Source: Xenoacremonium recifei
Lineage: Eukaryota; Ascomycota; Sordariomycetes; Hypocreales; Nectriaceae
Assembly: GCA_012184525.1 (NCBI GenBank)
Contig: WOFQ01000018.1
Location: 496,001 to 560,000, forward strand
Length of the DNA stretch: 64,000 bases
Reading direction: 5' to 3'
Part shown: in pieces, positions 1 to 10,784 of the stretch
How the letters are laid out: each line of letters opens with the position of its first letter
How positions within the stretch are numbered: the stretch's first letter is position 1
Notes under the pieces: model-generated
The model's database searches: none
What the model was told of the DNA's origin: nothing
Seen by the model: the letters and a program-made list of their open reading frames with translations, nothing else
Translations under genes and position numbers: made by a program

Positions 1-3000
1 TCGATATCAGAAGGAGCTCTTAAAAGCTTATTTTATCTGCTCCCTGTTAATGCGTAATTCCACAGTCGCATTGCGATGGAATCGAAGGCTGGCATGGACC
101 AAAATATATTCGGTTCCTTGGCCGGAGGCACCGGACCAGGTGAAGGTATTGCGACTGTAACGACCGGGTCGAAGTACAAACCAGGATTTGAATGAAGTGA
201 AGGTTCTCGAACAAGGCCAGTGCCAAGCTACTCGACAACATTGCAAGGGGCCCTGGCATCGTCAAGAGGATCTTAACCCGGAAACCCAAAATGATGGTAT
301 GATGATGGAGCCCGCTTGAAGGAACCAGATAATAGAGCCGGTGAGCGGTGGCAGACGAGACCCAACCCCAGATGCAACGAATCTTGCGCTGTTCCTTGGC
401 GAGGCCGACAAGGGTGACGCATCCTCGGCGAGCCACAAGCCAAGACGGACACCTACGGCCATTACGCGGCACTGCCAAGCGAGTGGATGGCATTTCCAGG
501 ATCTGGATCTTGGAAAAGACAAGAAATTATTTTTGAGCACTCGTATTGCAATGGGTCTACGAGTTCCGCAATAGGTGAGGCCGGTGATAATAACTGACCG
601 CAGCAACTTGCCGGGATAACTGTCCAGGTTGACCAACCACAAGTTTGCAGTGCCTCACCGGCGAAAATACTTGGATTGGCGACGACACCGAGAACCGGTA
701 CCGCCGCAAAGCTTGGAAGTTGGAAGAGGGGTGAAAGGTGGATATCAATCATTCTGCGACAACAGGCACGGGCGCGAACAGGGTCCCGGGATCAGTCGAA
801 ACCAGGCGTGGGCACTGGAAGACGAGGGCAGGAAATTGAATCGGGAATGTGCAGAAGCGTCCGTTCAGAGACGGAGAATATGGGATGATTCACGGCGCAA
901 CCGCTGCAAGACTGTGATGAGTTGGTGATGGTGGATTAAATGAAGAAGGGCGGCGGCGTGAAGACTTGTTGGGTTGACGTTTCACGATCGGCGACTAGGC
1001 GGGAAGTGGTGTGTTGGGAGATCGGGGAGAGATCACATGATTTCAGTCGATGCTCGTTCAGTTTCCGTGAAGCATTCGGGGCATGTTTGCATAACTTGGT
1101 TTCAAAGGATAAGCATAAGACAAGACGAGTTTTGCCAAGGAGAGACCGGAATATGCCATGAAACCCTTCATCGATCGGCGCAACAGCATGGTTGAGATGG
1201 GATGAATGTGAGGGACCAACCGACCTAACTTGGACTGCGCGTGGTATCGTGTAAATAGATGACTGGCCAAAAGCATCAACAGAGGCATTTCTACGAGGCC
1301 GCCACGAGGGAAGCGGTTTCTACATGAGACGGCGCCACCTTGGATCTCAGATCGGGACTTTGGCATGCCTGCAGGAGAGTATTCAAGGCTCTGGGCCAGG
1401 GCGCCACGCCGGCGATGATCTGGCGACTGCGAGGAGGAGATGTGAGAGCTGCAGGTCGACCTGAGGTTGATGGGGATGTGACGAGAGCCCGCCAGCGCAT
1501 AATTGCTGACAATGGAAGCGATGTCGATGAAACGCGCGGCTGAGCTGTCTCGGGGAGCTTCGAGGAGCTTCGAGCTCTGGAATGCGGACGGTTGAGGCTG
1601 ACAGGCGTGTCTCGGGAGCCATGCTCAGGCACTTGGCGTCTGAACAGCCTCAATTCAAGATGCAATTTTTTGTAGCAAAATCAAGGACTGAGTCGCGCTT
1701 GTTTTCCACCTCTTACACAGAGCGTGTAGATCAAGTGGCTGTACAGTTGGATCCCTGTTGGTGATCTAGGTGGGTGGAATCTCGTATTATTCGGAAGTTT
1801 GTTGAGTCTGCCCCTGGCGACGGACAGCAGAGTCTGCCAGCTTCACAACTCAGAGTCCCAGTCAGCAGCTGGAAGGAAGTCTCCTGTCGTTGATTTGCTC
1901 TTGCCCTGCTGCGTGGCAGAACAGCGGCACGGGAAGCCCAGCTGAAAGCCAGCAGTCACGATGCACAGCAACAGAGGATATATCCGTCCGACGATGGCTT
2001 CCCACAGCGTCGATTGGCCGCTTCCACAGGCACAGCAGCCCGCGGGAGGCGTCGCGGGCCATCGATTGGTCGGCGCGGCGTCTCAGGTTGTGTCCGTTCC
2101 TGCATATAGTGGAGACGAGGGATCGCTGCCGGGCCCGAGATGCGCCCCCTGGAAAGGCTTGAAGGCCTCTCCGACCGCCTGTTGGCGGGTTATTACAGGG
2201 CCTGCGCTCGGGTCCGGGGGCCTGGAGCAACCCTGAGTGGTCCCCCTGAAGGCCTGCAAGCCGGGGTGTCTTGCTGGACGGGACCCTTGCGTCACGGCCC
2301 CCCTGTGGTCAAACCGTGGACTGTCAGGGGCAGGCACAAGCTGGCGCAAGTCGGCAGCTTGGAGCTTGGTAGCGCCTGCCTGGTGCCGGCAAAGGGGCGT
2401 GAGGGGGCGAGGAAAGAGGCGCCGGCGCGGGAGGCCAACGACTCCACCCGCCTCAACCTCACCTCTCCTCTCCCCTCCTTGCCCAGAACCTCCAAACATC
2501 GCTCTCACGCGCCGAGAACGCCCCTCCCTGCCTCCCTCCATCCATCCTTGGACGCCGAGTGGCCAAACACTTGTGCCTCTTCTCCTGACGAGGATGACTG
2601 CCAAAGTCCAGATTCACGATACACGCGCAATCTCACCCGTCCGTCCTTGGCAGCGCGCCCCCGTGTGTGCGCGGGTTGCCAAGTTGCCAGAGCTTCACAC
2701 AAGTGGTGGAGTTCAACGCCCCTTGCTGCCGTCCGCTTTTTCGGTCCCCAGAACAACATATGGATCAGACAGGGAGGGCCCAGAGAATCTGCGGCGGTGC
2801 TCGCTGTCAGTACAGATTAAGGGCCGTCGTCAGGTTTGTGGTTCGGCGGAGTCTGGCAGTCCAGCATGCTGGGATTCTCGCAACGGGCTCCATGCAGTCC
2901 GGTGTTTGCGCCTCGCATCCTGTCTCCATCCTGTCCCCGGCTTCCCGCCCTCAGACGCCTCCTCGAACAGCCTAAAAGCCGTTGGCGTCCAGCCACTGTC

Positions 3001-3421
3001 AGACCCCTTCTAGCCCAGTCAGTCCCAGTCAGTCCCTCTCATATTACAGGTTGCTTGTAAAAGGTATACAAGCCCGCTCGCTCTCTAGCTCTCGTTTCTC
3101 TCTCTCTCTCATCCTCCCTCACTTCCAGTCCTATCTGCCACTCCCTCTTTTTTCTAGTCTACACGACTATTCCATTCTTTTTGGCAACGCCATCACAGTC
3201 CTTCCAGTAACAAACGGCTTCCTGCATTTACAACACCCTCTTCACCTTTCTTCCAGAGCATAACTGTGTCTTGCTCGACTTCTCGCGGAATAGACTTCTG
3301 CTACTTTCTAGACAACCTGATACCTGGAGTACCTCCCCTGGGATAGATCCCTACCGAATAGACAAAATCCTCATCACTCATCCCGATTCTTCCACACCAA
3401 AGAAAACAGCACACAGTCAAG
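1..3421. other. Gene-free stretch and promoter/leader of the cell-surface protein gene
   Basis: No reading frame here resembles a known family, and the overlapping frames on both strands look like chance openings in GC-rich DNA. The last 350 bases (about 3070-3420) are strongly pyrimidine-rich with TCTC runs, as is common in leaders of highly expressed filamentous-fungal genes. I infer that they form the core promoter and 5' leader of the gene at 3422. The left part may hold the regulatory region of a neighbour outside the window. Confidence 0.5.
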
Positions 3422-4642
3422 ATGAAGTCTGTCGTCGCAACCCTCGGCATGTTCGCCGCCATGGCCAACGCCTACAGCCAGCCTCGACACTTCCACTTCC
3501 GACGGGACAACAGCACCGCAGCCGGCGGCGGCATGACCACTTTGACCGTCCTCACCACCCAGGTTCACACTATCACCAGCTGTGCTGCTACCATCACCAA
3601 CTGTCCCGCCAACGACAAGACCGCCTTGGCCTCCATCCCCGCCTCGGACCGGACCACGATGGTTGTCACTGACACCATCCAGCTCTACACGACCATCTGC
3701 CCCGTCACCGCCGCCGAGGGCATCTCCTCCTCCATCATCTCGGTGGCTAAGACTGGTGGTATCAGCGGCACCACCCTCACTGCTGCCATCACCCCCACTG
3801 TGCCTCTGAGCACTGGTGCTGGTGGCTCTGGTGGCTCTCCCGTCACCACTGGTTCCTCTGAGGCCGAGGCCACTGGCCCTGCTGGTGGCAGCGGCGGTAG
3901 CGGCGAGACCAGCATGACCACGATCGTCACTGATGTTGTCACTGACAAGGTCCTGACCATGACCCTTGGCACTGGCACTCAGGCCAGCGTTGTCACCACC
4001 ACCATCCACTCCACCATCCAGGAGACTATTACCGTGCCCTGCACCAACGTTAACTCTGCCGGCGTCACTGGCCAGGGCAGCGAGGCCACCGGCGGCCAGC
4101 TGACTACCACCACCACTGCTACCTCCACTGGCACCGTCACCAAGACCGTCGAGGAGGCTTCCTCCACCGTGACCAAGGTTGCTGGCTCCGGCAGCTCTGG
4201 CTCTTCCGGTAGCGGTTCCGGCAGCAGCGGCTCTGGTTCCAGCTCCGACCAGAGCTCTGGCTCCGGCTCTTCTGGCTCCGGTTCTGGCTCCGGTTCCGGC
4301 AGCGGCTCGTGCGAGTGCGCCGGTGCCACCGTCACCGTCACTGCCCCTGCCTCCACCGTCTACGTTACTATCGGCAGCCAGGCCACTGGCTCTGGTAGCG
4401 GCTCTGGCTCCGGCTCTGGTTCTGGCAGCGGCAGCGAGATCACCACTGCTGTCGGTGCCACCTCCACTGACGAGAGCACCACTGGCGATGACAGCGGTGA
4501 TGATGACGATGATGCCTGCGACGATGAGGACCTCACCACCACTCTCCAGGTCACCGCCACCGTTGTCCCCTTCCCCGTCAACAGCACCGTCGCCACCAGC
4601 GGTATTGCCATGCCCACTGGCTTCGCTCGTCTGGTCCGATAA
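3422..4642 (+). CDS. Secreted Ser/Thr/Gly-rich cell-surface protein
   Basis: Single-exon gene for 406 residues. Residues 1-17 form a signal peptide ending in Ala-Asn-Ala before Tyr-Ser, and a dibasic Arg-Arg at 27-28 is a candidate Kex2 site. An N-terminal part has four spaced cysteines (SCAATITNC and TTICPV) among Thr/Val-rich strands, a pattern seen in fungal cell-wall glycoproteins. Next come Ser-Gly repeats (about 253-300 and 325-340) split by a CECAG segment, then an Asp-rich block (DDSGDDDDDACDDED). The C-terminus (GFARLVR) lacks the hydrophobic tail of a GPI anchor, so the protein is probably secreted or non-covalently wall-bound. The start fits: ATG follows AAG at the end of a CT-rich leader and opens directly into the signal peptide. 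The function beyond wall or surface association is unknown. Confidence 0.85.
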   Translation: MKSVVATLGMFAAMANAYSQPRHFHFRRDNSTAAGGGMTTLTVLTTQVHTITSCAATITNCPANDKTALASIPASDRTTMVVTDTIQLYTTICPVTAAEGISSSIISVAKTGGISGTTLTAAITPTVPLSTGAGGSGGSPVTTGSSEAEATGPAGGSGGSGETSMTTIVTDVVTDKVLTMTLGTGTQASVVTTTIHSTIQETITVPCTNVNSAGVTGQGSEATGGQLTTTTTATSTGTVTKTVEEASSTVTKVAGSGSSGSSGSGSGSSGSGSSSDQSSGSGSSGSGSGSGSGSGSCECAGATVTVTAPASTVYVTIGSQATGSGSGSGSGSGSGSGSEITTAVGATSTDESTTGDDSGDDDDDACDDEDLTTTLQVTATVVPFPVNSTVATSGIAMPTGFARLVR

Positions 4643-5358
4643 ATGCCATGACGTCGCGCGTGCTTGTGCATCAAGACGCCGTAAATTCTTCGTCTCTTCT
4701 TTGTACAAGATCTTCTAAGTTTCTGCAAGCATGGCTTCGAGGAGGGAATGGATAACTTGCTCTGGCCCCACGGCTTGGGATGTATGACAAAAACTGCTGC
4801 CTTCTTCTTCAATTCAATTCAATGAGAATCATGACCTCTGTTTTCCCTTGTCTGTCCTGCCTTTTCCCAACTTGCGCTTGTTTGTCTTCTCCTTTTAGTC
4901 AGGGTGCTTGTTCTGATGGATAGACGGCGAGGTGTGATTTCTCTAGATTGGGTTCTTACCATTTATATTCTTTTGGTGTATATAATGTTTCAATGGGGAT
5001 GACTGGTTTGGGGTGATGAGCAAGCTGACCGGATTTGATGTGAAGTTGTCTGAGTCTAAAGTTTCTGCTGTGATTTATATGTCTGTAAGTGCTTTGTCGA
5101 TGATTGTGACAACCTGTCAATCACGGCACGTATTTGGTCCATTTGTTGTACTCTGTGTGAGCGCATGGTCCTTATGCAGGGCCCAAGCCCAATCTGATGC
5201 AATTCATGTGATCTCGTATCGCAAGGCTGAAAGCTGTCCCAGCTGCAACCTATCTACCTAATAGTCCATCCAGTAATCCGAATAAAACTCAGTCATTCAA
5301 TCATTCAACCCAAATCATTCGACTCATACAACACGATCCTCTCGTATCGTTAAGCTCC
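4643..5358. other. Convergent intergenic region
   Basis: Lies between two genes that converge, so it should hold both 3' UTRs. It is T-rich and has no convincing coding frame. AATAAA occurs at about 5280 on the plus strand, but that is far from the upstream stop and its role is uncertain. Confidence 0.5.
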
Positions 5359-7074
5359 TCAACTCAACCCATGCACAACCTGCTCATAGGCTCCCCGATC
5401 CAAGTACCGAAGAAGCACGTCTTGCAGCGCAGCTCGACTACGTGCGATCTCAGGCACGACGCCGTCTGCTTGCTGGAGGTTGCTACGGATGCTCTCGACG
5501 TGGCCGGCGAGTTGCAGCGCAAGCGGATTGAGCGTCTCGTCGAGGTTCTGCAGACTGTCAGCTGGGCGGCTCAGGGGTGGTGGGCGCAAGAAACTTACTG
5601 TGAACAAGCTCCAGGACGAGAGCTCTTCTGTCTTGATATGCGAGTCCTCGGAAGGCGGCGGCGCCAGAGCCGCAGGCGTCAACCCATGCGCTTTCTTCAG
5701 TAACTCCCTCCGTTCCCGCGCCTGGCCCCTCGCACGCGCCTCCAACTCCCGCAACCGCTCATAATCCCTCTCCAACTCCTCCTCCATACGCTTCCGCTCC
5801 CGCCGAAGCAACTCCACGGCCTGCAGCCCAGGCCCAAGCTGTCTCTCCAACCCGGCGCGCGCATCAAGCACAGCCTCGAAGTCCAGCTCCGTCTCACGCC
5901 CGGCGTCGGCATCGCGGGTAGAGGGTGCGGTGGCGATGGCGGCGGGCGGGAAGGGCAGGCCCTTGGAGATCTTCTTGGTGATGCGGTGGGTGATGAGGCG
6001 GAGGGCCACGGCGGAGTGGTCGTGGCGGGTGCGGGTGTGGGACATGCGTTGGAGGATGGGCGCGTGGGCGAGCTGGAGGATGGTGGCGATGGCTGGGAGG
6101 GAGGGGCCGGCGAGGGGTGTCCATTTGGAGGAGATGGTGCTGGGGCGGATGCGGCGGACTAGGGGAGCGACGTGGAGGTACGGGTTCTCGGGAGATGGAG
6201 GTGCTTCTTCGGAATCTTCCTGTTGTGTAGAGCGGCGTCTTTTCACGACTAATTGTCGTTCTTCGTCCTGGCCTGTGTCGTCCGGAGGGGCTCTCGCGGA
6301 TGAGCGTCGTCCTCCGGATGCTCGAGCTTTCCTCGTCGGTGCTTCGCTGGCTGCCTCGGCCTCTGCAGCCTTCGATCTTCTGCTTGCCTTCTTCGTCTTG
6401 TCTGATCTCTTTGATTTATTCTGTGCTTCGTCTGGTGGTAAATCCTGCAGTGAAGACCGGCCTTGTCGCCGTGGCTTTCCCGCCTGTGCATCTTCTTCTT
6501 CTGTGGGAGCCACCTCCTTTGTGCGTCCACGTCCCTTTCGAGATTTTGCCCCTTCCGGTTCGTGTTGCTCTGGTTCTTCTTCTTCGGCGGCATCTTTGAT
6601 TTTGCGACCTCTCTTTCGAGGTTGTTGCTCCTCGTGAGTAGGCTCGTCCTGTCGCTCGTTTCTACCCTGAGCCTTCAGGCCCTTCTTCCGAGCAGGGTCC
6701 GAGGCCGCATCGTCATCGTCGCCCGCTTGCTGCTTTCCCGGCGCCGGCAGACCTCGCTTTCTCTTCGCGCCATGTTGTTCCCTGGCTTCAGCCTCTTCCT
6801 GAGCTTCTTCTACCACTTGCGCAGCCTTTCCAAGGGATGGTCGTCCTTGCTTCTTTGGCTTCTTCCCGGTAGGCGCAGCTACCGCATTCGATCGGCCACG
6901 TTTGCGTTGGCGTCCATCATCGTCGACATCGGCCTCGTACTCGTCTGGGCGATTCCGCGACGCGGTAGTAGCTAGCTTGGACGCGTTTGAGGGCCGCCCG
7001 CGTTTGCGTGTAGGCTGCGACGACTTAGAAATGTCAGTGCAATGAACTCGGGTTAGGTCTAGATTGTTTACCAT
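5359..7074 (-). CDS. CENP-Q / Fta7-like inner kinetochore protein with AT-hook-like repeats
   Basis: Proposed CDS is three exons: 7074-7072 (ATG alone), 7023-5599 and 5547-5359, giving 538 residues. Intron 1 (7071-7024, 48 nt) starts GTAAAC right after the ATG, has a CTGAC branch point and ends TAAG; splicing gives MSSQPTRKRGRPS. Intron 2 (5598-5548, 51 nt) starts GTAAGT and ends CTGACAGTCTGCAG; splicing joins SSWSLFT to NLDETL, which restores a family-like segment. Both introns are multiples of three, so the unspliced frame is also open. The N-terminal half is basic with repeated AT-hook-like cores (KRGRPS, KKQGRPS, RKRGRK, RKGRGR). The C-terminal half has the helical CENP-Q signature region (KWTPL...PILQRMSHTR) followed by a Glu/Arg-rich coiled coil. 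CENP-Q pairs with CENP-U in the CCAN/COMA assembly at centromeres. Assignment is by remembered family similarity. Confidence 0.72.
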   Translation of the reverse strand: MVNNLDLTRVHCTDISKSSQPTRKRGRPSNASKLATTASRNRPDEYEADVDDDGRQRKRGRSNAVAAPTGKKPKKQGRPSLGKAAQVVEEAQEEAEAREQHGAKRKRGLPAPGKQQAGDDDDAASDPARKKGLKAQGRNERQDEPTHEEQQPRKRGRKIKDAAEEEEPEQHEPEGAKSRKGRGRTKEVAPTEEEDAQAGKPRRQGRSSLQDLPPDEAQNKSKRSDKTKKASRRSKAAEAEAASEAPTRKARASGGRRSSARAPPDDTGQDEERQLVVKRRRSTQQEDSEEAPPSPENPYLHVAPLVRRIRPSTISSKWTPLAGPSLPAIATILQLAHAPILQRMSHTRTRHDHSAVALRLITHRITKKISKGLPFPPAAIATAPSTRDADAGRETELDFEAVLDARAGLERQLGPGLQAVELLRRERKRMEEELERDYERLRELEARARGQARERRELLKKAHGLTPAALAPPPSEDSHIKTEELSSWSLFTVSFLRPPPLSRPADSLQNLDETLNPLALQLAGHVESIRSNLQQADGVVPEIARSRAALQDVLLRYLDRGAYEQVVHGLS

Positions 7075-10000
7075 TTGGCTAGGATAATGCGCCGGTATAC
7101 AGCGCGAAACCCGAAAGCACTGGTGTTTATGTTTGTTGAATGTAGTCGTGTAAGCTCCAACTGCCGTCTAATTGAGTTTACGCCAACGGCCAGCTGCCAA
7201 GCCCAGGCATGTTTTGGTTGTGGCTCAACAGTGGGGGCCAATGAGGCGGAACTGGGGAAGTGGCGCTCCCGATCTTTAACCGCCCGTGTCTTCACCTCCG
7301 ACGGTTACGGGAACTCTAACCTTACGTCAACCTCCAATATAATCGTGTTTTCCTTACCCAAATTGTCAATGGACTAGCGATCAACATCTCCCAGCCCGCC
7401 ATGTATTTTCCCGTCGGATTTCTTGCCTTGGGGCCACAGCAAGATCCTGCGAATCTGCAAGGCCTTAGGCCTTCTCCCTCAGCTGCGCCCTGCTCCGAAG
7501 CTAGCTCACATCGGATCCGGATGGAGCCCGGTCCTTCCGAATTTCTATGCGAATTTGCGCAATCCAGAGCAGAGCAACACGTGAACGCGCCTCTGTGGTC
7601 TGGCTGCTACCATGGTGGTGCTGCCACAAAGCGGGTGTGTGTGGTGACCTCGATCGAGTGGCCAAGAGGTGACCCTCACTCATACTACCGGATGCAATGG
7701 CGTTGAAGGTGGTATTCCGGTGATCCTCGAGCAATTCACTGGCTGATTTGATGTTGATCCTAGCACTTCATCAGAGACACTCATCAGGTCTCACAAGTGT
7801 GTCTGTCGTCGTCAGGTTCTAGACCGTAGCAACGTCTTGGGGGCCAAAGGCAAGAAGGAACACCATCAACCAACCGGACTGGAATTCCAGATGGACTCCA
7901 TTTCCATCGTCACGGTCCTTCAGAGCCCACACCACCCCTGTAGAATCTGGCCTTTGTCAACGCGGGATGACGATGTCGACTATCATTGGATCTGCGACAA
8001 CATCGCAGGACGGGTATTCGTGGACGGTCACACCCTCAAGTGTCAACGACTCCATACTGCGTATATGCAAGTCTACGCTTGTGTCCTTCTCAGCCCATCT
8101 GTCCCTTGTTGAGGTGCATCGCCACAGAAGAAAATTCAGCGCACCAGTCCTTATCAGACACGGTCTTAGGGCATCCTTTGCCAACGCAGACCTAGCCATA
8201 CTGCATCAGTTCGTCAAACAAGAGGGAGTCATTGTTGTTTGCCAGCAGCTGACAACAGCAGTCTTCACACCATTTGGGGCAGGGTGTGTTTGCAGTCCAC
8301 TCATTTGCTGTCGGAAGAGTCACCGTCCACGTCCTGCGGCTCAATGGGAATGGGACAGCTCAGATAAGCCGCAGAAGTCTCGTTGAGACGGACAAGCGAG
8401 CCAGCCAGCATCGGCTGCACCCGCAATTTTTTCCCACTGACGGCTTTATTTGGTGGAGAGGCACAACCTGGCTGGCAATGCATCCGCCCAGTCGGTCAGG
8501 GGTCTTGGGACTCTTGGGAGTTTCTAGAGGCTCAAGCATGGTAGCATTGATGCCCAAACCCCAACGTTCCCGTGCTGTGAGGCGGCGATGCCCCGTTTGG
8601 CGGCATGGGCCCGGTCCCACGGCGGCGCTTGGAGACAATTTGGTGTACTTTGAGCGTCTTGAATTTTTGCATTTCCCTCTCAATTCTTTGGTGCGCAGCC
8701 GGATGCCCTCCACTCGTTTGTCTTGGTGGCTACTGAGACCCATGAGGCATGTCGTGGAAGCGTCCGTTAGTATCCATTGGGAAGCCATCCAAGCTGTGAG
8801 ACGTGGAGATAACACGGCGTGCTGGACAAAGCGGAGCTGGTGCTTGCTGTTCGACCGGGTGCCTTGCTTAGGGCAGGGCAGTCCAGGTGAAAGACTGTCA
8901 GGCTGCTCTCGTCAGAAATCGGGAGTATAAAGACGTGCGGTAGCCGCATTGGAGCCCTTCCGAGAAGAAATTCTCTTGTTCCGCATGAGACCTGTTGCAT
9001 CTCATTCGGCCCATCAGATTCTCGCCTCGACCACACCAGCATCTCCCGTGTTCCACCCTCAAAATCCCGACTTCTCCTCCTCAGGCCCGGGCCCGGATTC
9101 CGGAAGGATACGCTAAGTAGAGCCGACAGAGCTGAACGCACCGTCCGGTGACCCCTCCCTCTGCCTCTGCCTCTGCCTCTCCCTCCATCATCAGTGGTGA
9201 TTTCATCAGCCGGCACTTGACTTCGTTCTCGCTTGTCGTCGCCCTCACCGTGGTCTCGTGCAGACCTCGTCTTCGCTTATTACCAGTCAATTGACCGGCC
9301 CCGGCTCCGGCGCTGCTCCGCAATCGCCGCTCTCTTTCCTCTGCCCATCCGCACTGGGCGCTCCTGTGTCTTAGTTAGTTCGCCTTTTCCTGCAAGATCA
9401 GAGACAACAGGGCCTCTCCTTGCAGTGTGTCGTTCCAGATCCAGGACCAGGCCGACAGAGCTCACGCACCGGCGCAGCACTACCTGTGCCGAACAGGTTG
9501 AGAAGATCAGCTCGCTTTCGCCCACATCTCTGTTTATTACGGATTAGTCCGTCTGCCGTCTGTCATCATCCGGCAGCAGCTTACCTCACGCTCTTACTAT
9601 CTTGGGTCGACGCTTCAGCTATCCTCCCGTCGTTACTTCCTTCCCTCGAGCCATTGCCATTTCTAGTCCTTTTCCTCGCCTCCTCTTTGCTCTCTCATCC
9701 ATCTCTTTTTTTTCGGACTTCTTCCTTCTCCCATCCTCCTTCATCAACACATATTGAAGGAGCCCAACGTCAGGACCCATCACCAATCAACCCCTCATCT
9801 CGGCCCCCAAAGCCCACGAGGACCTCGACAACCGCCGCCCTTTCCCTTCCAGCGGCGTGTCAGCTCCTGGTGTTAATCGACGGGCAAGACGGCCACGGCA
9901 GCTGGAATCGCATTCACAGACCGAAGACTCCGTGACGGGCCTCCCGCAGCCCCGCCACCACTCTTGCAAGCATCTCCCGGAGACACTATCATGACCCCGA

Positions 10001-10784
10001 ACACAAGCCGCATATCATCCTCTCCGTGTTGGAGGTTTCTCCTTTGGGTTCTAACTCCCTGACTTCTGCTCTCGATCTTCCGATTCCTCGCCCTACTGCC
10101 ATCCGTCCCCCCGAGGACCAAACAAGCAGGCAAACAACAGCCCGGGCCGCAGCTGAAGCTGACGTTGAAGCCCTCCATCTCGTCCGCTGGCTGCCCGACC
10201 TTCCCACCCTCCACTCTTTTAAATCCAGTCCCGTCGCTTGGCCGTCCCCTCGCTTTTTGACGCCCCCTCCTCCCTCATCGAGCGAGGCAAGAAAAGCGCA
10301 GGCCAGCCCTGGCTCTGGCTAACACCGACCACAACCCCATTCGACCCTCTCCCACTTGGGCGCATTGCATCCTGCGATGCTCTGCTGGCAGCCCCGCGCA
10401 GCATCCTAGCAGAACCAGCAGTAGCCAGCCAGCCAATTCCAGCAGTGGCAGCTGCCGCCACAGGGCAGCAGTGGGAGTTTTTTTTTTTTTTACTCCCTCC
10501 TACTTTTCTTCTTCCCTTCTGGCCCCTCGCCCAACCAGCCAGTCGACGCCTCACCTTTACTATCCCGACCTTCTTCTTCTACCCTTCTTCGCTACCCCAC
10601 ATACACCCAGCCCAAGGGCCTCGATCGATAAGATCCCGCCAACGGCTTCAGTCTAAAGTCGCGCGCCCATTGTTGCCACGATCAAATACCTACCATCCAA
10701 CGGGACCTTCGTTCACAGCAATACAAAGGAATTCCCCGTCCATATACGTTTTAACCCACATCAAGACGAATCCGCTTCTGAAAG
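7075..10784. other. Long intergenic region; right half probably a 5' leader
   Basis: No recognisable gene in 3.7 kb. From about 9230 to 10784 the plus strand is CT-rich with homopyrimidine tracts, including a T run at about 10480-10491. This is typical of a long promoter and 5' UTR for the gene at 10785. Several ATGs precede that gene (for example near 9990), so upstream ORFs are possible if transcription starts early. A short CTCTGC repeat lies at 9159-9180. Confidence 0.5.
9159..9180. repeat. CTCTGC microsatellite
   Basis: About three and a half copies of a 6-base unit within the pyrimidine-rich leader region. Probably slippage-derived; no function is evident. Confidence 0.8.

Noticed and set aside
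3374..4708. 444-codon frame antisense to the cell-surface protein gene
   Set aside because: Its Gly/Ala/Asp-rich translation is the mirror of the Ser/Thr/Gly repeat codons; it has no signal or domain, while the plus strand has a clean signal peptide.
5930..6637. 235-codon plus-strand frame inside the CENP-Q gene
   Set aside because: Antisense shadow of Lys/Arg/Glu codons, rich in Ser/Leu/Phe, with no domain.
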